Assembly (NCBI RefSeq): GCF_003201935.1 | Contig: NZ_QJJL01000001.1 | Span: forward strand, 310,001-374,000 | DNA from: Loktanella sp. PT4BL | GTDB lineage: Bacteria; Pseudomonadota; Alphaproteobacteria; Rhodobacterales; Rhodobacteraceae | Direction of reading: 5' to 3' | DNA: 64,000 bases | In this document: positions 43,478 to 53,000 of the stretch, piece by piece | Position numbering within the stretch: the stretch's first letter is position 1 | Layout of the letters: the number at the start of each line of letters is the position of its first letter | Made by a program: the position numbers and the translations under genes | The notes under the pieces: generated by a model | What the model was told of the DNA's origin: nothing | Database searches by the model: none | Seen by the model: only the letters and a program-made list of their open reading frames with translations

Positions 43478-44511
43478 AAATTCTTGTCACCGGTGGCGCA
43501 GGTTTTATCGGGTCGGCCGTCGTGCGGCAGGCGGTGGCGGAGGGGCATAGCGTTGTCAATCTGGATGCGCTGACCTATGCCGCTTGTCTGGCCAATGTCG
43601 CCAGTGTCGCGGACAGCCCGCTTTATGCGTTCGAACAGGCCGATATCTGTGACCGTGCGGCGGTGGACAATATTCTGGCCCGGCACCGCCCCGACGCGAT
43701 CATGCATCTTGCCGCGGAATCCCATGTAGACCGTTCAATCGACGGGCCAGGTGCATTTATCCAGACCAATATCACCGGCACCTACACACTGCTCGAGGCC
43801 GCGCGCAGCTATTGGGACGCAGAAGGCAGACCCGATACATTCCGCTTTCACCACATCTCTACGGATGAGGTTTACGGCTCGCTTGGTGCCGACGGGCAAT
43901 TCACCGAAGACACACCCTATGATCCGCGCAGCCCCTATTCCGCTTCCAAAGCCGCCAGCGACCATCTGGTGCGCGCTTGGGCGGAAACCTATGGCCTGCC
44001 TGTTGTCCTGACCAATTGTTCCAACAATTACGGCCCCTATCATTTCCCCGAAAAGCTCATCCCTGTCGTGATCCTGAACGCGCTGCACGGCAAACCGATC
44101 CCGGTGTATGGCAAAGGCGAAAACGTGCGCGACTGGCTTTATGTCGAAGATCATGCCGATGCTTTGCTGACGGTGCTGACGCGCGGACAAGTGGGCCGCA
44201 GCTATAACATCGGCGGCGAGAACGAGGCGCGGAATATTGATCTTGTGACGATGATTTGCGCCCTGCTCGACCAACACCGCCCCGAGGCCGTCCCTCATGC
44301 CGATCTGATCACTTATGTCACCGACCGTCCGGGCCATGACCTGCGCTATGCGATTGACCCCACACGCATCCGCACGGAACTTGGCTGGCGGCCATCCGTC
44401 ACGCTCGAAGAAGGTCTGGCCAGAACTGTCGCATGGTATCTTGATAATCCTGACTGGTGGCAGCCACTTCTGGACCGTGAAGGTGTTGGCGCGCGATTGG
44501 GCAAGGCATGA
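43474..44511 (+). CDS. rfbB: dTDP-glucose 4,6-dehydratase
   Basis: This 345-residue extended SDR begins [17 protein letters not shown] (NAD binding). It carries [28 protein letters not shown] with the Thr-Asp-Glu active-site trio, and the [12 protein letters not shown] motif with catalytic Tyr and Lys. [18 protein letters not shown] is the usual RmlB substrate loop. It converts dTDP-glucose to dTDP-4-keto-6-deoxyglucose. It is co-translated with rfbC and rfbD by ATGA overlaps. Confidence 0.97.
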   Translation: MKILVTGGAGFIGSAVVRQAVAEGHSVVNLDALTYAACLANVASVADSPLYAFEQADICDRAAVDNILARHRPDAIMHLAAESHVDRSIDGPGAFIQTNITGTYTLLEAARSYWDAEGRPDTFRFHHISTDEVYGSLGADGQFTEDTPYDPRSPYSASKAASDHLVRAWAETYGLPVVLTNCSNNYGPYHFPEKLIPVVILNALHGKPIPVYGKGENVRDWLYVEDHADALLTVLTRGQVGRSYNIGGENEARNIDLVTMICALLDQHRPEAVPHADLITYVTDRPGHDLRYAIDPTRIRTELGWRPSVTLEEGLARTVAWYLDNPDWWQPLLDREGVGARLGKA

Positions 44512-45386
44512 AGGTATTGGTTTTCGGCAGAACCGGCCAAGTCGCCCGCGCGCTGATCGCCGAGGGCCCTGCTGCGGAGGTCGAGATCACCGCGCTCGGG
44601 CGCGATGCCGCCGACCTGACGAACCCTGCCGCCTGTGCCGCGATGATTGCTGCCAGTGACGCCGATGCTGTCATCAACGCGGCCGCCTATACCGCCGTAG
44701 ATGCCGCCGAGGCCGACGAAGCGACAGCCCGGATCGTTAACGCTGATGCCCCCACCGCAATGGCGCAGGCCTGTGCCGCCAAGAATATCCCCTTCGTGCA
44801 TATCTCGACCGACTATGTCTTTGACGGCAGCGCAGGTGCTGCGTGGCGACCCACCGACCCGACCGGCCCGCTTGGTGCTTACGGGCGGACCAAGCTGACG
44901 GGCGAGAAAGGTGTTGCCGCCGCTGGTGGTACCTTTGCCATCCTCCGCACGGCATGGGTCTTTGATGCGGACGGCAAAAATTTCGTCACCACCATGTTGC
45001 GGCTCTCAGAGACACGCGATGCGCTGACAGTCGTGGCCGACCAGATCGGCGGCCCGACACCCGCCGATGCCATCGCCGCTGCCTGCTTGACCATCGCCAA
45101 GACCTTGGCCGCAGGACAGAGGGCCAGCGGCATCTATCATTTCAGCGGCGCACCCGATGTGTCATGGGCCGACTTCGCGCGCGCGATCTTTGACATCGCA
45201 GACCGCGATGTGACTGTCACCGATATCACAACCGCAGACTATCCGACCCCCGCCAAACGCCCCGCCAATTCACGGCTGGATTGCACCGGCACCCTCGACA
45301 CATTTGGCATCGCACGCCCTGATTGGCGCAGCGCACTGGCAAGAATGCTGACGCAACAGACCTTATCGCGTAGGACAAAGTTATGA
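44508..45386 (+). CDS. rfbD: dTDP-4-dehydrorhamnose reductase
   Basis: This 292-residue SDR begins [17 protein letters not shown]. It holds [14 protein letters not shown], the [11 protein letters not shown] segment and [13 protein letters not shown] with Tyr and Lys of the active site. It performs the last NAD(P)H-dependent reduction to dTDP-L-rhamnose. The stop overlaps rfbA by four bases. The gene is about the family's usual length, and its codon use matches the high-GC flank, unlike the AT-rich block just upstream. Confidence 0.96.
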   Translation: MKVLVFGRTGQVARALIAEGPAAEVEITALGRDAADLTNPAACAAMIAASDADAVINAAAYTAVDAAEADEATARIVNADAPTAMAQACAAKNIPFVHISTDYVFDGSAGAAWRPTDPTGPLGAYGRTKLTGEKGVAAAGGTFAILRTAWVFDADGKNFVTTMLRLSETRDALTVVADQIGGPTPADAIAAACLTIAKTLAAGQRASGIYHFSGAPDVSWADFARAIFDIADRDVTVTDITTADYPTPAKRPANSRLDCTGTLDTFGIARPDWRSALARMLTQQTLSRRTKL

Positions 45387-46252
45387 GCACACGAAAAGGA
45401 CTAATCCTCGCAGGCGGCACCGGTTCGCGGCTTTGGCCGATCACGCAAGGTCTGTCCAAGCAACTGATGCCGATCTACGACAAGCCGATGATCTATTACC
45501 CGCTTTCAGTGCTGATGCTGACCGGTATCCGCGAGATCGGGATCATCACGACACCGCAGGATCAGGCGCAGTTCCAGCACCTGCTTGGCGATGGCACGCA
45601 ATGGGGCGTAGAGATCACATGGCTGGTCCAGCAAAGCCCCGACGGTCTGGCACAGGCCTATCTGATTGCCGAGGGTTTTCTCGACGGATGCCCCTCGGCC
45701 ATGGTTCTGGGGGACAACATCTTTTTCGGCCACGGCCTGCCGGAACTGCTCGCCAGCGCGGATGCGCAGACGGATGGTGGCACGGTCTTTGGCTACCGCG
45801 TGGCTGATCCCCAGCGATATGGCGTGGTTGGGATGGATGAAACCGGGCGTGTGACCCGGATCATCGAAAAGCCGGATGTGCCGCCTTCCAACTACGCGGT
45901 GACAGGGCTTTATTTCCTCGATGGCACCGCCCCTGAACGCGCACGCACCATCAAGCCCAGCGCGCGTGGAGAGCTGGAAATCGTGAGCTTGCTGGAAAGC
46001 TATCTGGCCGAGGGCACGCTGAAGGTCGAGACCATGGGGCGCGGCTATGCGTGGCTTGATACCGGCACCCACGGCAGCCTGCTTGATGCCGCCAATTTCG
46101 TGCGCACCCTGCAAAGCCGGCAAGGGATGCAAACCGGATGCCCTGAAGAGATCGCCTATGGCGCTGGCTGGATCACTGATGCGGAACTGATTGCGCTGGC
46201 AGATCGCTATGCCAAGACAGAATATGGTGCCTATCTGCGCGGGCTGCTCTGA
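45383..46252 (+). CDS. rfbA: Glucose-1-phosphate thymidylyltransferase
   Basis: This 289-residue nucleotidyltransferase starts with KGLILAGGTGSRLWPIT, the pyrophosphorylase signature. It has SKQLMPIYDKPMIYYPLSVLMLTGIREIGII, VLGDNIFFGHGL and the Mg-site and sugar-binding residues of RmlA. It makes dTDP-glucose, the entry reaction to dTDP-rhamnose. As the last of the rfbCBDA set, it is followed after one base by a GT4 gene, which suggests that the rhamnose supply and transfer steps are co-expressed. Confidence 0.97.
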   Translation: MSTRKGLILAGGTGSRLWPITQGLSKQLMPIYDKPMIYYPLSVLMLTGIREIGIITTPQDQAQFQHLLGDGTQWGVEITWLVQQSPDGLAQAYLIAEGFLDGCPSAMVLGDNIFFGHGLPELLASADAQTDGGTVFGYRVADPQRYGVVGMDETGRVTRIIEKPDVPPSNYAVTGLYFLDGTAPERARTIKPSARGELEIVSLLESYLAEGTLKVETMGRGYAWLDTGTHGSLLDAANFVRTLQSRQGMQTGCPEEIAYGAGWITDAELIALADRYAKTEYGAYLRGLL

Positions 46253-46253
46253 T

Positions 46254-47444
46254 ATGGGCATTGCCTATCTGATGAACACCTATCCCATCACGTCGACCAC
46301 CTTTGTCCGGCGCGAGATTCACGCGCATGAGGCGGCTGGCGTGCCAGTTGCCCGCTTTGCGATCCGCGACTGGGCCGAAGTACCCGTCGATCCGCGTGAC
46401 CGTGACGAGGTTGGCAAGACGACCTACATCCTCAAACAGGGCGCCTTGGCGCTGGCGGGGCGGACCGTGACCGAGATCGTCACCAACCCGATCGGTTTTG
46501 TCCGCGCGGCAAAGACAATGCTGCATCTGGCCACACGTCCAGGCAGCACGGGGCTCCGGAACGTGGCCTATCTGGTCGAGGCCGTTTTTTTCAAGCAGGC
46601 CGCCAAAGCAAAAAATATCCATCACGTGCATGCGCATTTCTCGACCAATTCGGCGGCGGTGGCATTGCTTGCGCGCCGGATGGGCGGACCCAGCTACAGT
46701 TTCACAGCCCATGGTCCAGATGAATTCGACGATCCGGCTGCCAATGGCCTGCCGATGAAAGTGGCACATGCCGCCTTTGTGGCCGCGATCACCGATTATG
46801 CGCGTGATGTGATCCTGACAGCGACGGGCGGAACCGGTGCGGACAAAGTGCATGTGGTGCGCTGCGGGATTGATCTCGACGAATTCGAACTGACCCCGCC
46901 ACCGGAAAACGCGCGCATTGTCTGTGTCGGCCGCCTGTGTCCGGCAAAAGCGCAGGCCCTGCTGGTCGAGGCGGTGGCGCCTCTGGTCAAAGACTTTCCG
47001 ACCCTCGAACTGGTCTTTATCGGCGATGGTGAAGACCGCACATCCATCGAAAAGCGTGTTGCAGAATTGGGCCTCGAGAACCATGTGACACTGGCCGGTT
47101 GGGGCACCGGTGATGAAGTCCGCGCCGCAATTCAGGGCGCGCGCATTTTTGCCTTGCCCAGTTTCGCCGAAGGCCTGCCCATCGTCTTGATGGAAAGCCT
47201 CGCAATGGGGCGTGCGGTGGTCACCACGCGGATCACGGGAATACCCGAACTGGTGGATGAAGAAGTCGGCTGGATCGTCAAAGCAGGCGATGTGCAAGCC
47301 CTGCAAGCCGCGGTGGCACAGGCGCTCTCGGCGGATACGGCAACACTGGCAGCAATGGGCGCGACAGGCCGTGCGCGCGTTGCAAAAGCCCATGATCAGA
47401 CACAGAATGCAGCAAAGCTGCGCAGGTTTTTCCCTGACGGCTAA
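46254..47444 (+). CDS. GT4-family glycosyltransferase downstream of the dTDP-rhamnose genes
   Basis: This 396-residue protein begins IAYLMNTYPITSTTFVRREIHAHE, a common start for colanic-acid-type GT4 enzymes. The nucleotide-binding core contains VCVGRLCPAKAQALLVEAV, GDGEDRTSIEKRV and PSFAEGLPIVLMESLAMGRAVVTT (EX7E). I start at 46254, just after the rfbA stop; an upstream ATG at 46191 would overlap rfbA by 60 bases. Position suggests a rhamnosyltransferase for the EPS, though the donor is not proved by sequence. Confidence 0.9.
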   Translation: MGIAYLMNTYPITSTTFVRREIHAHEAAGVPVARFAIRDWAEVPVDPRDRDEVGKTTYILKQGALALAGRTVTEIVTNPIGFVRAAKTMLHLATRPGSTGLRNVAYLVEAVFFKQAAKAKNIHHVHAHFSTNSAAVALLARRMGGPSYSFTAHGPDEFDDPAANGLPMKVAHAAFVAAITDYARDVILTATGGTGADKVHVVRCGIDLDEFELTPPPENARIVCVGRLCPAKAQALLVEAVAPLVKDFPTLELVFIGDGEDRTSIEKRVAELGLENHVTLAGWGTGDEVRAAIQGARIFALPSFAEGLPIVLMESLAMGRAVVTTRITGIPELVDEEVGWIVKAGDVQALQAAVAQALSADTATLAAMGATGRARVAKAHDQTQNAAKLRRFFPDG

Positions 47445-47524
47445 GGTGCCCTACTATCGCCAGATTGCGCGGGCATGGAGACACCGATGACACCACTTTC
47501 GCAAACCACCGGAACGCACAGCGC

Positions 47525-48496
47525 ATGACAGACACAGCCGACATTGCCGTGGTCGTGATTGGGCGCAACGAGGGTGCGCGCCTGGTGGCCAGCCTTGCAT
47601 CGCTGCAGGGGGTCGTGCCGCGCATCGTTTATGTGGATAGCGGGTCAACCGATAACAGCCTGCAGGCCGCACGCGATGCCGGCGCACAGGTGGTCGAACT
47701 GGACCTCAGCGTGCCTTTCACCGCCGCAAGGGCGCGCAACGCGGGTTTTGCGGCCCTCGATCCCGTGCCGGAATTTGTCCAGTTCATTGACGGTGATTGC
47801 ATGGTTGAACCGGGCTGGATCGAGCGCGGACTTGCAGCACTTGCCGCACATGATGACATGGGCATCGTCACCGGTTGGCGTTCAGAGTTATACCCCGATG
47901 CCAGCGTCTACAACGGACTGGCCGATTTCGAATGGCACAGACCTGCGGGTGATATTGACGTTTGCGGTGGTGATATGCTCGTCCGTTCGGCCGTCTTTCT
48001 TGAGGTCAACGGTTTCAACCCCGGAATCATTGCCGGAGAGGATGAAGAGTTCTGCATCCGTGTCGGTAAAGCAGGATGGCGGTTGCATCGTCTGCCTGAG
48101 AAGATGACGAAACACGATGCGGATATGATGCGCTTTGGACAGTGGTGGCAGAGGGCGGTGCGCGCGGGGCACGCCTTTACCCAAGTGAGCAGGTTGCACC
48201 CTGAATATGCACGGCGCACCCGCATCCGCATTTTGGTTTTCGGCGCAATCCTTCCGCTTGTTGCCTGTGTGGGTTTCATCTTTGCACCGTGGCTGCTGGT
48301 GCCGGTCGCCTTGCTCTATCTTTTGTCCTACGTCCGCACCGTCCGCGGTTTGCAAGCCGAAGGGTTGGCTGCGGACAAGGCCCGCCATCAGGCTGTTTTC
48401 CTCAGCCTGTCCAAAGTGCCCAATGTCATCGGCATGCTGACTTATTTCTGGCGACGGTTTCGCAACAAGGACATGGTGCTGATCGAATATAAATAG
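47525..48496 (+). CDS. GT2-family glycosyltransferase with C-terminal membrane helices
   Basis: This 323-residue GT-A protein has the start IAVVVIGRNEGARL, then YVDSGSTDNSLQAA, and the metal-binding FIDGDCMVEPGW (DxD). GGDMLVRSAVFLEVNGF and GEDEEFCIRVG are also conserved GT2 elements. Two or three hydrophobic helices near the end (ILVFGAILPLVACVGFIFAPW) tether it to the membrane. An upstream ATG at 47465 is possible, but 47525 fits the family N-terminus. It ends six bases from the convergent SGNH-like gene. Confidence 0.9.
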   Translation: MTDTADIAVVVIGRNEGARLVASLASLQGVVPRIVYVDSGSTDNSLQAARDAGAQVVELDLSVPFTAARARNAGFAALDPVPEFVQFIDGDCMVEPGWIERGLAALAAHDDMGIVTGWRSELYPDASVYNGLADFEWHRPAGDIDVCGGDMLVRSAVFLEVNGFNPGIIAGEDEEFCIRVGKAGWRLHRLPEKMTKHDADMMRFGQWWQRAVRAGHAFTQVSRLHPEYARRTRIRILVFGAILPLVACVGFIFAPWLLVPVALLYLLSYVRTVRGLQAEGLAADKARHQAVFLSLSKVPNVIGMLTYFWRRFRNKDMVLIEYK

Positions 48497-48502
48497 ATCA
48501 GG

Positions 48503-49429
48503 TCAGCTTCGCACCCCCGTGCGGGGCAGGGATGTCACGACATCCCAGACGACGTTTTGCATCAGACGCGCGGCCTCTGCGCCCGGATCATCCGCAGCTG
48601 TGCCATCTGCGCGCAATAGCTGGTGCGGCAGCCCGACAGGGCTTTGCTGATAGAGCACCGCATAATGCGTCAGCGCCATCAGATAGGCGCCATAGTCGTT
48701 GAAGTGGATGTCATCGCTGAACAGATCTTCATGGCTGGCCAAAGGCCCCACCGGTCCCTGTGCTTCCAAGGCGCGCGCGAAAGCGGCCATGACCTGACCA
48801 CCGGGGATAAGGTACACCGGTTGCGGGGTCTCGGCCCGTGCAAGTGCCGGTCGCAGAATGGCATCTTCCCAGTATAGACCCAAATCCTGATCAAGACGTG
48901 TCAGCCAACCGGTCTCATCATTCAACTGGTGCCATGTCTCATAGAGATAGACTGGCAGACCGCGGGCCTGGGCCATGTCGGTCCAGCGATAAACATAGGT
49001 TGGGCTGTCAAAATACCTGATCGCATCCTTGATCTCGACCATCTCGGTCAAAACAAGCGCATCATAATCGCCGGACTCCACCGCTTCGTGTGCATCACGG
49101 TATTTTTCATGCGCGTTTTCCTCGGCGAAACCGTTGATCGCAACATCCGGTTCCCAGTGCGATTTCAGCGTCGCGCCCCATCCCAACTGGCTAGTATAGT
49201 CATGCCCCTCACCCGCCAATTGGGCGAGCATCGCAGGCATATCACGGCCCACAAGACTATGGCCGATGTGGAAGACCTGCCGCAGGCCATCAGGCTTTGG
49301 GGCGGGTTCTGCGTAAAGCGCTTCAAAGGTGTCTTTATCAAGTGGCGCAGGATCGCGCGCATAGAGGCCAAGTGCGGCCAAGACAGCGAGGGCGGGTGCA
49401 ATAACAAATAACGCGATACGTTTAAACAT
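48503..49429 (-). CDS. SGNH-like exported protein, paralogue A (downstream end of the PKS operon)
   Basis: This 308-residue protein has a membrane anchor or signal peptide (MFKRIALFVIAPALAVLAALG). It then shows FHIGHSLVGRD with the nucleophile-type Ser, ALVLTEMVEI, VYLYETWHQL and SDDIHFNDYGAYLMALTHYAVLY with the Asp/His end. It is similar along its length to the product of 62989-63837. I start at 49429, since 49435 would be TTG. It overlaps the PPTase gene and is therefore the last gene of the PKS-GT-NRPS-PPTase operon. An esterase or deacylase acting on the product outside the cytoplasm is an inference. Confidence 0.78.
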   Translation of the reverse strand: MFKRIALFVIAPALAVLAALGLYARDPAPLDKDTFEALYAEPAPKPDGLRQVFHIGHSLVGRDMPAMLAQLAGEGHDYTSQLGWGATLKSHWEPDVAINGFAEENAHEKYRDAHEAVESGDYDALVLTEMVEIKDAIRYFDSPTYVYRWTDMAQARGLPVYLYETWHQLNDETGWLTRLDQDLGLYWEDAILRPALARAETPQPVYLIPGGQVMAAFARALEAQGPVGPLASHEDLFSDDIHFNDYGAYLMALTHYAVLYQQSPVGLPHQLLRADGTAADDPGAEAARLMQNVVWDVVTSLPRTGVRS

Positions 49430-50048
49430 AGGCAACAGATAGGATCAGACCGCCTTCGATCAAGATCGCACCTTTCATGTTTGCAAGGGTGGGATCACCA
49501 ACAACACGAAATGCGCCGTCGGTCATATCAAGCGTCACCGCGTCAAACCCGATGACCTTGCCGGTCAGCGGGTATTGGGCCTTATAAACAGCTTCTTTGG
49601 CACTGAAGATCATCTTTGCGGCAAGGCCCGGATCAGGTTCACCCGCAAGCCACGCGCGCTCTGCCGTGGTGCAGATGACCGCGAACAGATCGGGGGCGAG
49701 TGGCGTAGCCGGTTCAATATCGACGCCAAGCGTTTGATGGTCTTCCTTCAAGGCGACAACGGATACGCAGCAGGCGTCGCAATGGGCGATCGATCCTGAC
49801 ACCCCAGATGGCCAGATGGGTGCGCGATCAGGACCCTGCGGGATCGCGGCGGGCGCAAACCCGATCTCGGCCATTGCAGCACGCGCGGCACAGCGCCCTG
49901 CGGCAAATTCGGTGCGGCGTTTCGGGACGGCGCGGGCGACTGCGGCGGCCTCTTCATCCCAAAGCGCGGCGTCTTGGGCCGGATCAGTTACACCGATCCC
50001 GGCATGGGGGCCAAGCATTTGCCGCAGAGCCGCCCTTACGCCTTCCAT
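49422..50048 (-). CDS. Sfp-type 4'-phosphopantetheinyl transferase
   Basis: This 208-residue enzyme has the Sfp-family signatures GVDIEPATPL (near residue 109) and FSAKEAVYKAQYP (near 147). The start region RRTEFAAGRCAARAAMAEIG is typical of EntD/Sfp enzymes. It transfers the phosphopantetheine arm from CoA to the carrier-protein Ser. Its ATG overlaps the NRPS stop by one base. The two carrier domains encoded in this operon, NRPS PCP and PKS ACP, are its obvious targets. Confidence 0.94.
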   Translation of the reverse strand: MEGVRAALRQMLGPHAGIGVTDPAQDAALWDEEAAAVARAVPKRRTEFAAGRCAARAAMAEIGFAPAAIPQGPDRAPIWPSGVSGSIAHCDACCVSVVALKEDHQTLGVDIEPATPLAPDLFAVICTTAERAWLAGEPDPGLAAKMIFSAKEAVYKAQYPLTGKVIGFDAVTLDMTDGAFRVVGDPTLANMKGAILIEGGLILSVAYV

Positions 50049-53000
50049 CAGCGATTGCGCCTGCGCTCACGCATTTCACGGCGGCGGGCCATCGCGTCTT
50101 GGAGGGGGTCGCCGGTGGGTTGTGCAGCCGCAGGTGCCACCGCTGGCGGCGGCGTTTCGGCAGCGGGTTGCGGTGGTGCGGGCTTTGCGCCGACCTTTTG
50201 TGCCACGATCTTTGCCAACGCACCCAAGGTGGGCGCGCGGAAAATATCGGTGATCGACAGTTTCTGCACACCCATCGACGCGCGAATTTCACGGTGAACC
50301 TGCACTGCCAGCAGGGAATGCCCGCCAAGATCAAAGAAGCTGTCTTTCGCCCCGATTTGCGGCACACCAAGTGTCGCAGACCAGATCGCGGCGATCCTGT
50401 CGCTGATCTCGGCCTCTGATCCCAAATCAACGGGGGCCGGAGACACCGCAGGTGCCGCGACCGGCGCAGGTGCAGCGGGGGCCTGCCCAAGGGTGGGCGC
50501 CGGCAACGCCTTGCGGTCGATCTTCTTGTTGGGCGTCAAGGGAAAGGCATCCAGCGTCATGAAATGGCGCGGCACCATGTAGTCCGGCAGGGATTGCAGC
50601 ATCTCTTTGCGCAACGCGGCCTCGTCCACCTTGCCATCGGCCAACAGATAGCCAACCAGTTGCACCACCCCAGGCGTGTCTTCGCGCGCCACGACCACGG
50701 ATTGCTGAACCGCCTCATGCCGATCGATCACGCTTTCGATTTCGCCCAGTTCCACGCGGTACCCTCGCAGTTTGACCTGAAAATCAGCGCGCCCCAGAAA
50801 ATCAAGCCGCCCATCAGGCCGCCAGCGCGCCAGATCACCGGTGCGATACATCCGCCCTTCGGCAAAGGGGTTGGGCAGGAAGCGTTCGGCAGTCAGTTCA
50901 TCACGCTGGAAATAGCCACGCGTCACACCTGCGCCGCCGATATAGAGCTCGCCCGGCACACCAATCGGCACAGGCTGCATGGCATCATCCAGCACATAAA
51001 CCTGCGTATTTGCGATAGGTGTTCCGATGGGCACCGCACCCTGTCCCGCTTGCGCGGTCTGGGTGGTTGACCAGATCGTCGTTTCTGTCGGCCCATACAT
51101 GTTTTCGACATGCCCGCCTGTGATCTGGCGCAGCTCATCGGCCAGCGCACTCGGCAGGGCCTCGCCCCCGACCATCATGTGTTTGATCCCCGACAGGGCT
51201 GCGCGCGCCTCGTCGTTCATCGTCAGCATTTGCGCCATGGAGGGGGTGCATTGCAGATGGGTGACTTTATGGCGGGCAATCTGGGCCGCGATGGAATAAT
51301 CGCCCTGTGCGACCTCCTGATTGCTGGCCGCCACAACCTTTGCCAGCGGCTTCAACCCCTCCAGCACAAGGTCCACGTCAATGCCGTAATCAATCAGGCA
51401 GGCCACCTCGGTGACGCCAATGGCCTTGACCTCTTTGACGCGTTCAATCGCATCCTCGACCGTGCCGAACAGCCCGCTGTCGTTGAAATAGCGCTCGAAG
51501 GCGAATTCCAGAATGCCGTCCATCTCGTCTTCGTCGAGCGAGCCGAGATCAATCTGCATCGGGTTTTCGACACCCTTGGGTTTCTTGAACGCGGGAAAGG
51601 CCCACGCATATTGCTTGATCAGACCAGCAGCCGCACGCAGGTAGTCCTTCATCGGCTCACGCGCGATTTCGCGGGCGTGGTCGCGGGTGTCGGACAGGAA
51701 GCTGTGCAGCATCAAGGTGACGGTGAAATCGTCGGGGTTGTGGCCCGCCGCGCGCAATGCATCATGATAGATCACGATCTTTTCGGCCACTTCGCCCACG
51801 CTCTGCCCCAAGAGATGGGTCAGCACGTTGCAACCGTTGGTCCCCGCCTCTTTCCACGTTTCGGGGTTGCCAGCGGTCGTGACCCAAACATTGAGTTTCT
51901 TTGAAACAGGGCGCGGCTGCGTGACGACACCGTGCATTTCGCCGTTCGCACGCGGGAATTCCACGGTTTCACCGGCCCAAAGTTTGCGCAAATCGCGGAT
52001 CGCATCAAACATCGCGGGTTTGTTCTTGGGCGGCGTGTTTTCGGGCCGCAGCACAAAATCATCGGGCTGCCAGCCAGAGGCAATGGCAAGCCCGGTGCGC
52101 CCGTTTGTCAGGTTATCAATCACCGCCCATTCTTCGGCGATCCGTGCCGTGTGATGCAGAGGTGCCACGCAAGACCCCGCCCGCACCGCGAGATTTTGGG
52201 TCACGGCAGCAACGGCGGCACCCGTCACAGACGGGTTCGGGTAAGGCCCACCAAAAGCGTGGAAATGGCGTTCAGGCGTCCAGACCGCACAGAATCCGTT
52301 TTTGTCGGCGAATTGCGCGCCTTCCAGAAGCGACCTGTACTTGTCGCGCCCGATCCCGTCATCATTGCCCCAGTAAAACAGACTGAAATCCATGCCGACA
52401 CCCGGCGCGCTGCCTTCCCCTGCGACCAGTGCACGGCTTTCGTCGCCCGAGATTACAAGCTTGAACCCCCGCGCGAGGGTCCAGAACAGCTCCAGCACCG
52501 AAATATCAAACGACAGCGATGTGACCGCCATCCATACACCGGGCGGATCATGCGCAATGCGGTCGTCCATGCCGGTAAAGAAATTCGCAACATTGCGGTG
52601 TTCGACCATCACGCCTTTCGGCTTACCGGTCGAGCCTGAGGTATAGATCATATAGGCCAGATGCGCGCCGGTGACGCCGCTGTCAGGATTGCCCGTCTCG
52701 GTACCTGCGGGCAAGGCATCAACCAGCACGGTTTCGGCATCGGATGGTGGCAGATCGGCGGCAAGGGCGCTGTCGGTCACGATCACCTTCGTGCCGCTGT
52801 CTGCGATAAAATGGGCTGTCCGGTCGGCGGGATAGGCAGGGTCCATCGGCAGATAGGCACCGCCCGCTTTCATGATAGCCAAGGCCCCGATCAAAAGCGC
52901 GGAGGAACGCCGCAGGTGTAGACCAACAATCGCGTCAGGGCCAACGCCTTTGGCGCGCAGCACATGAGCCAGCGCATTGGCGCGGGTGTTCAGTTCCGCA

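Noticed and set aside
46173-47393. 406-residue antisense frame over the GT4 gene
   Set aside because: The GT4 product carries the VGR and EX7E motifs in order. The antisense frame is a Cys/His/Gly-rich shadow.
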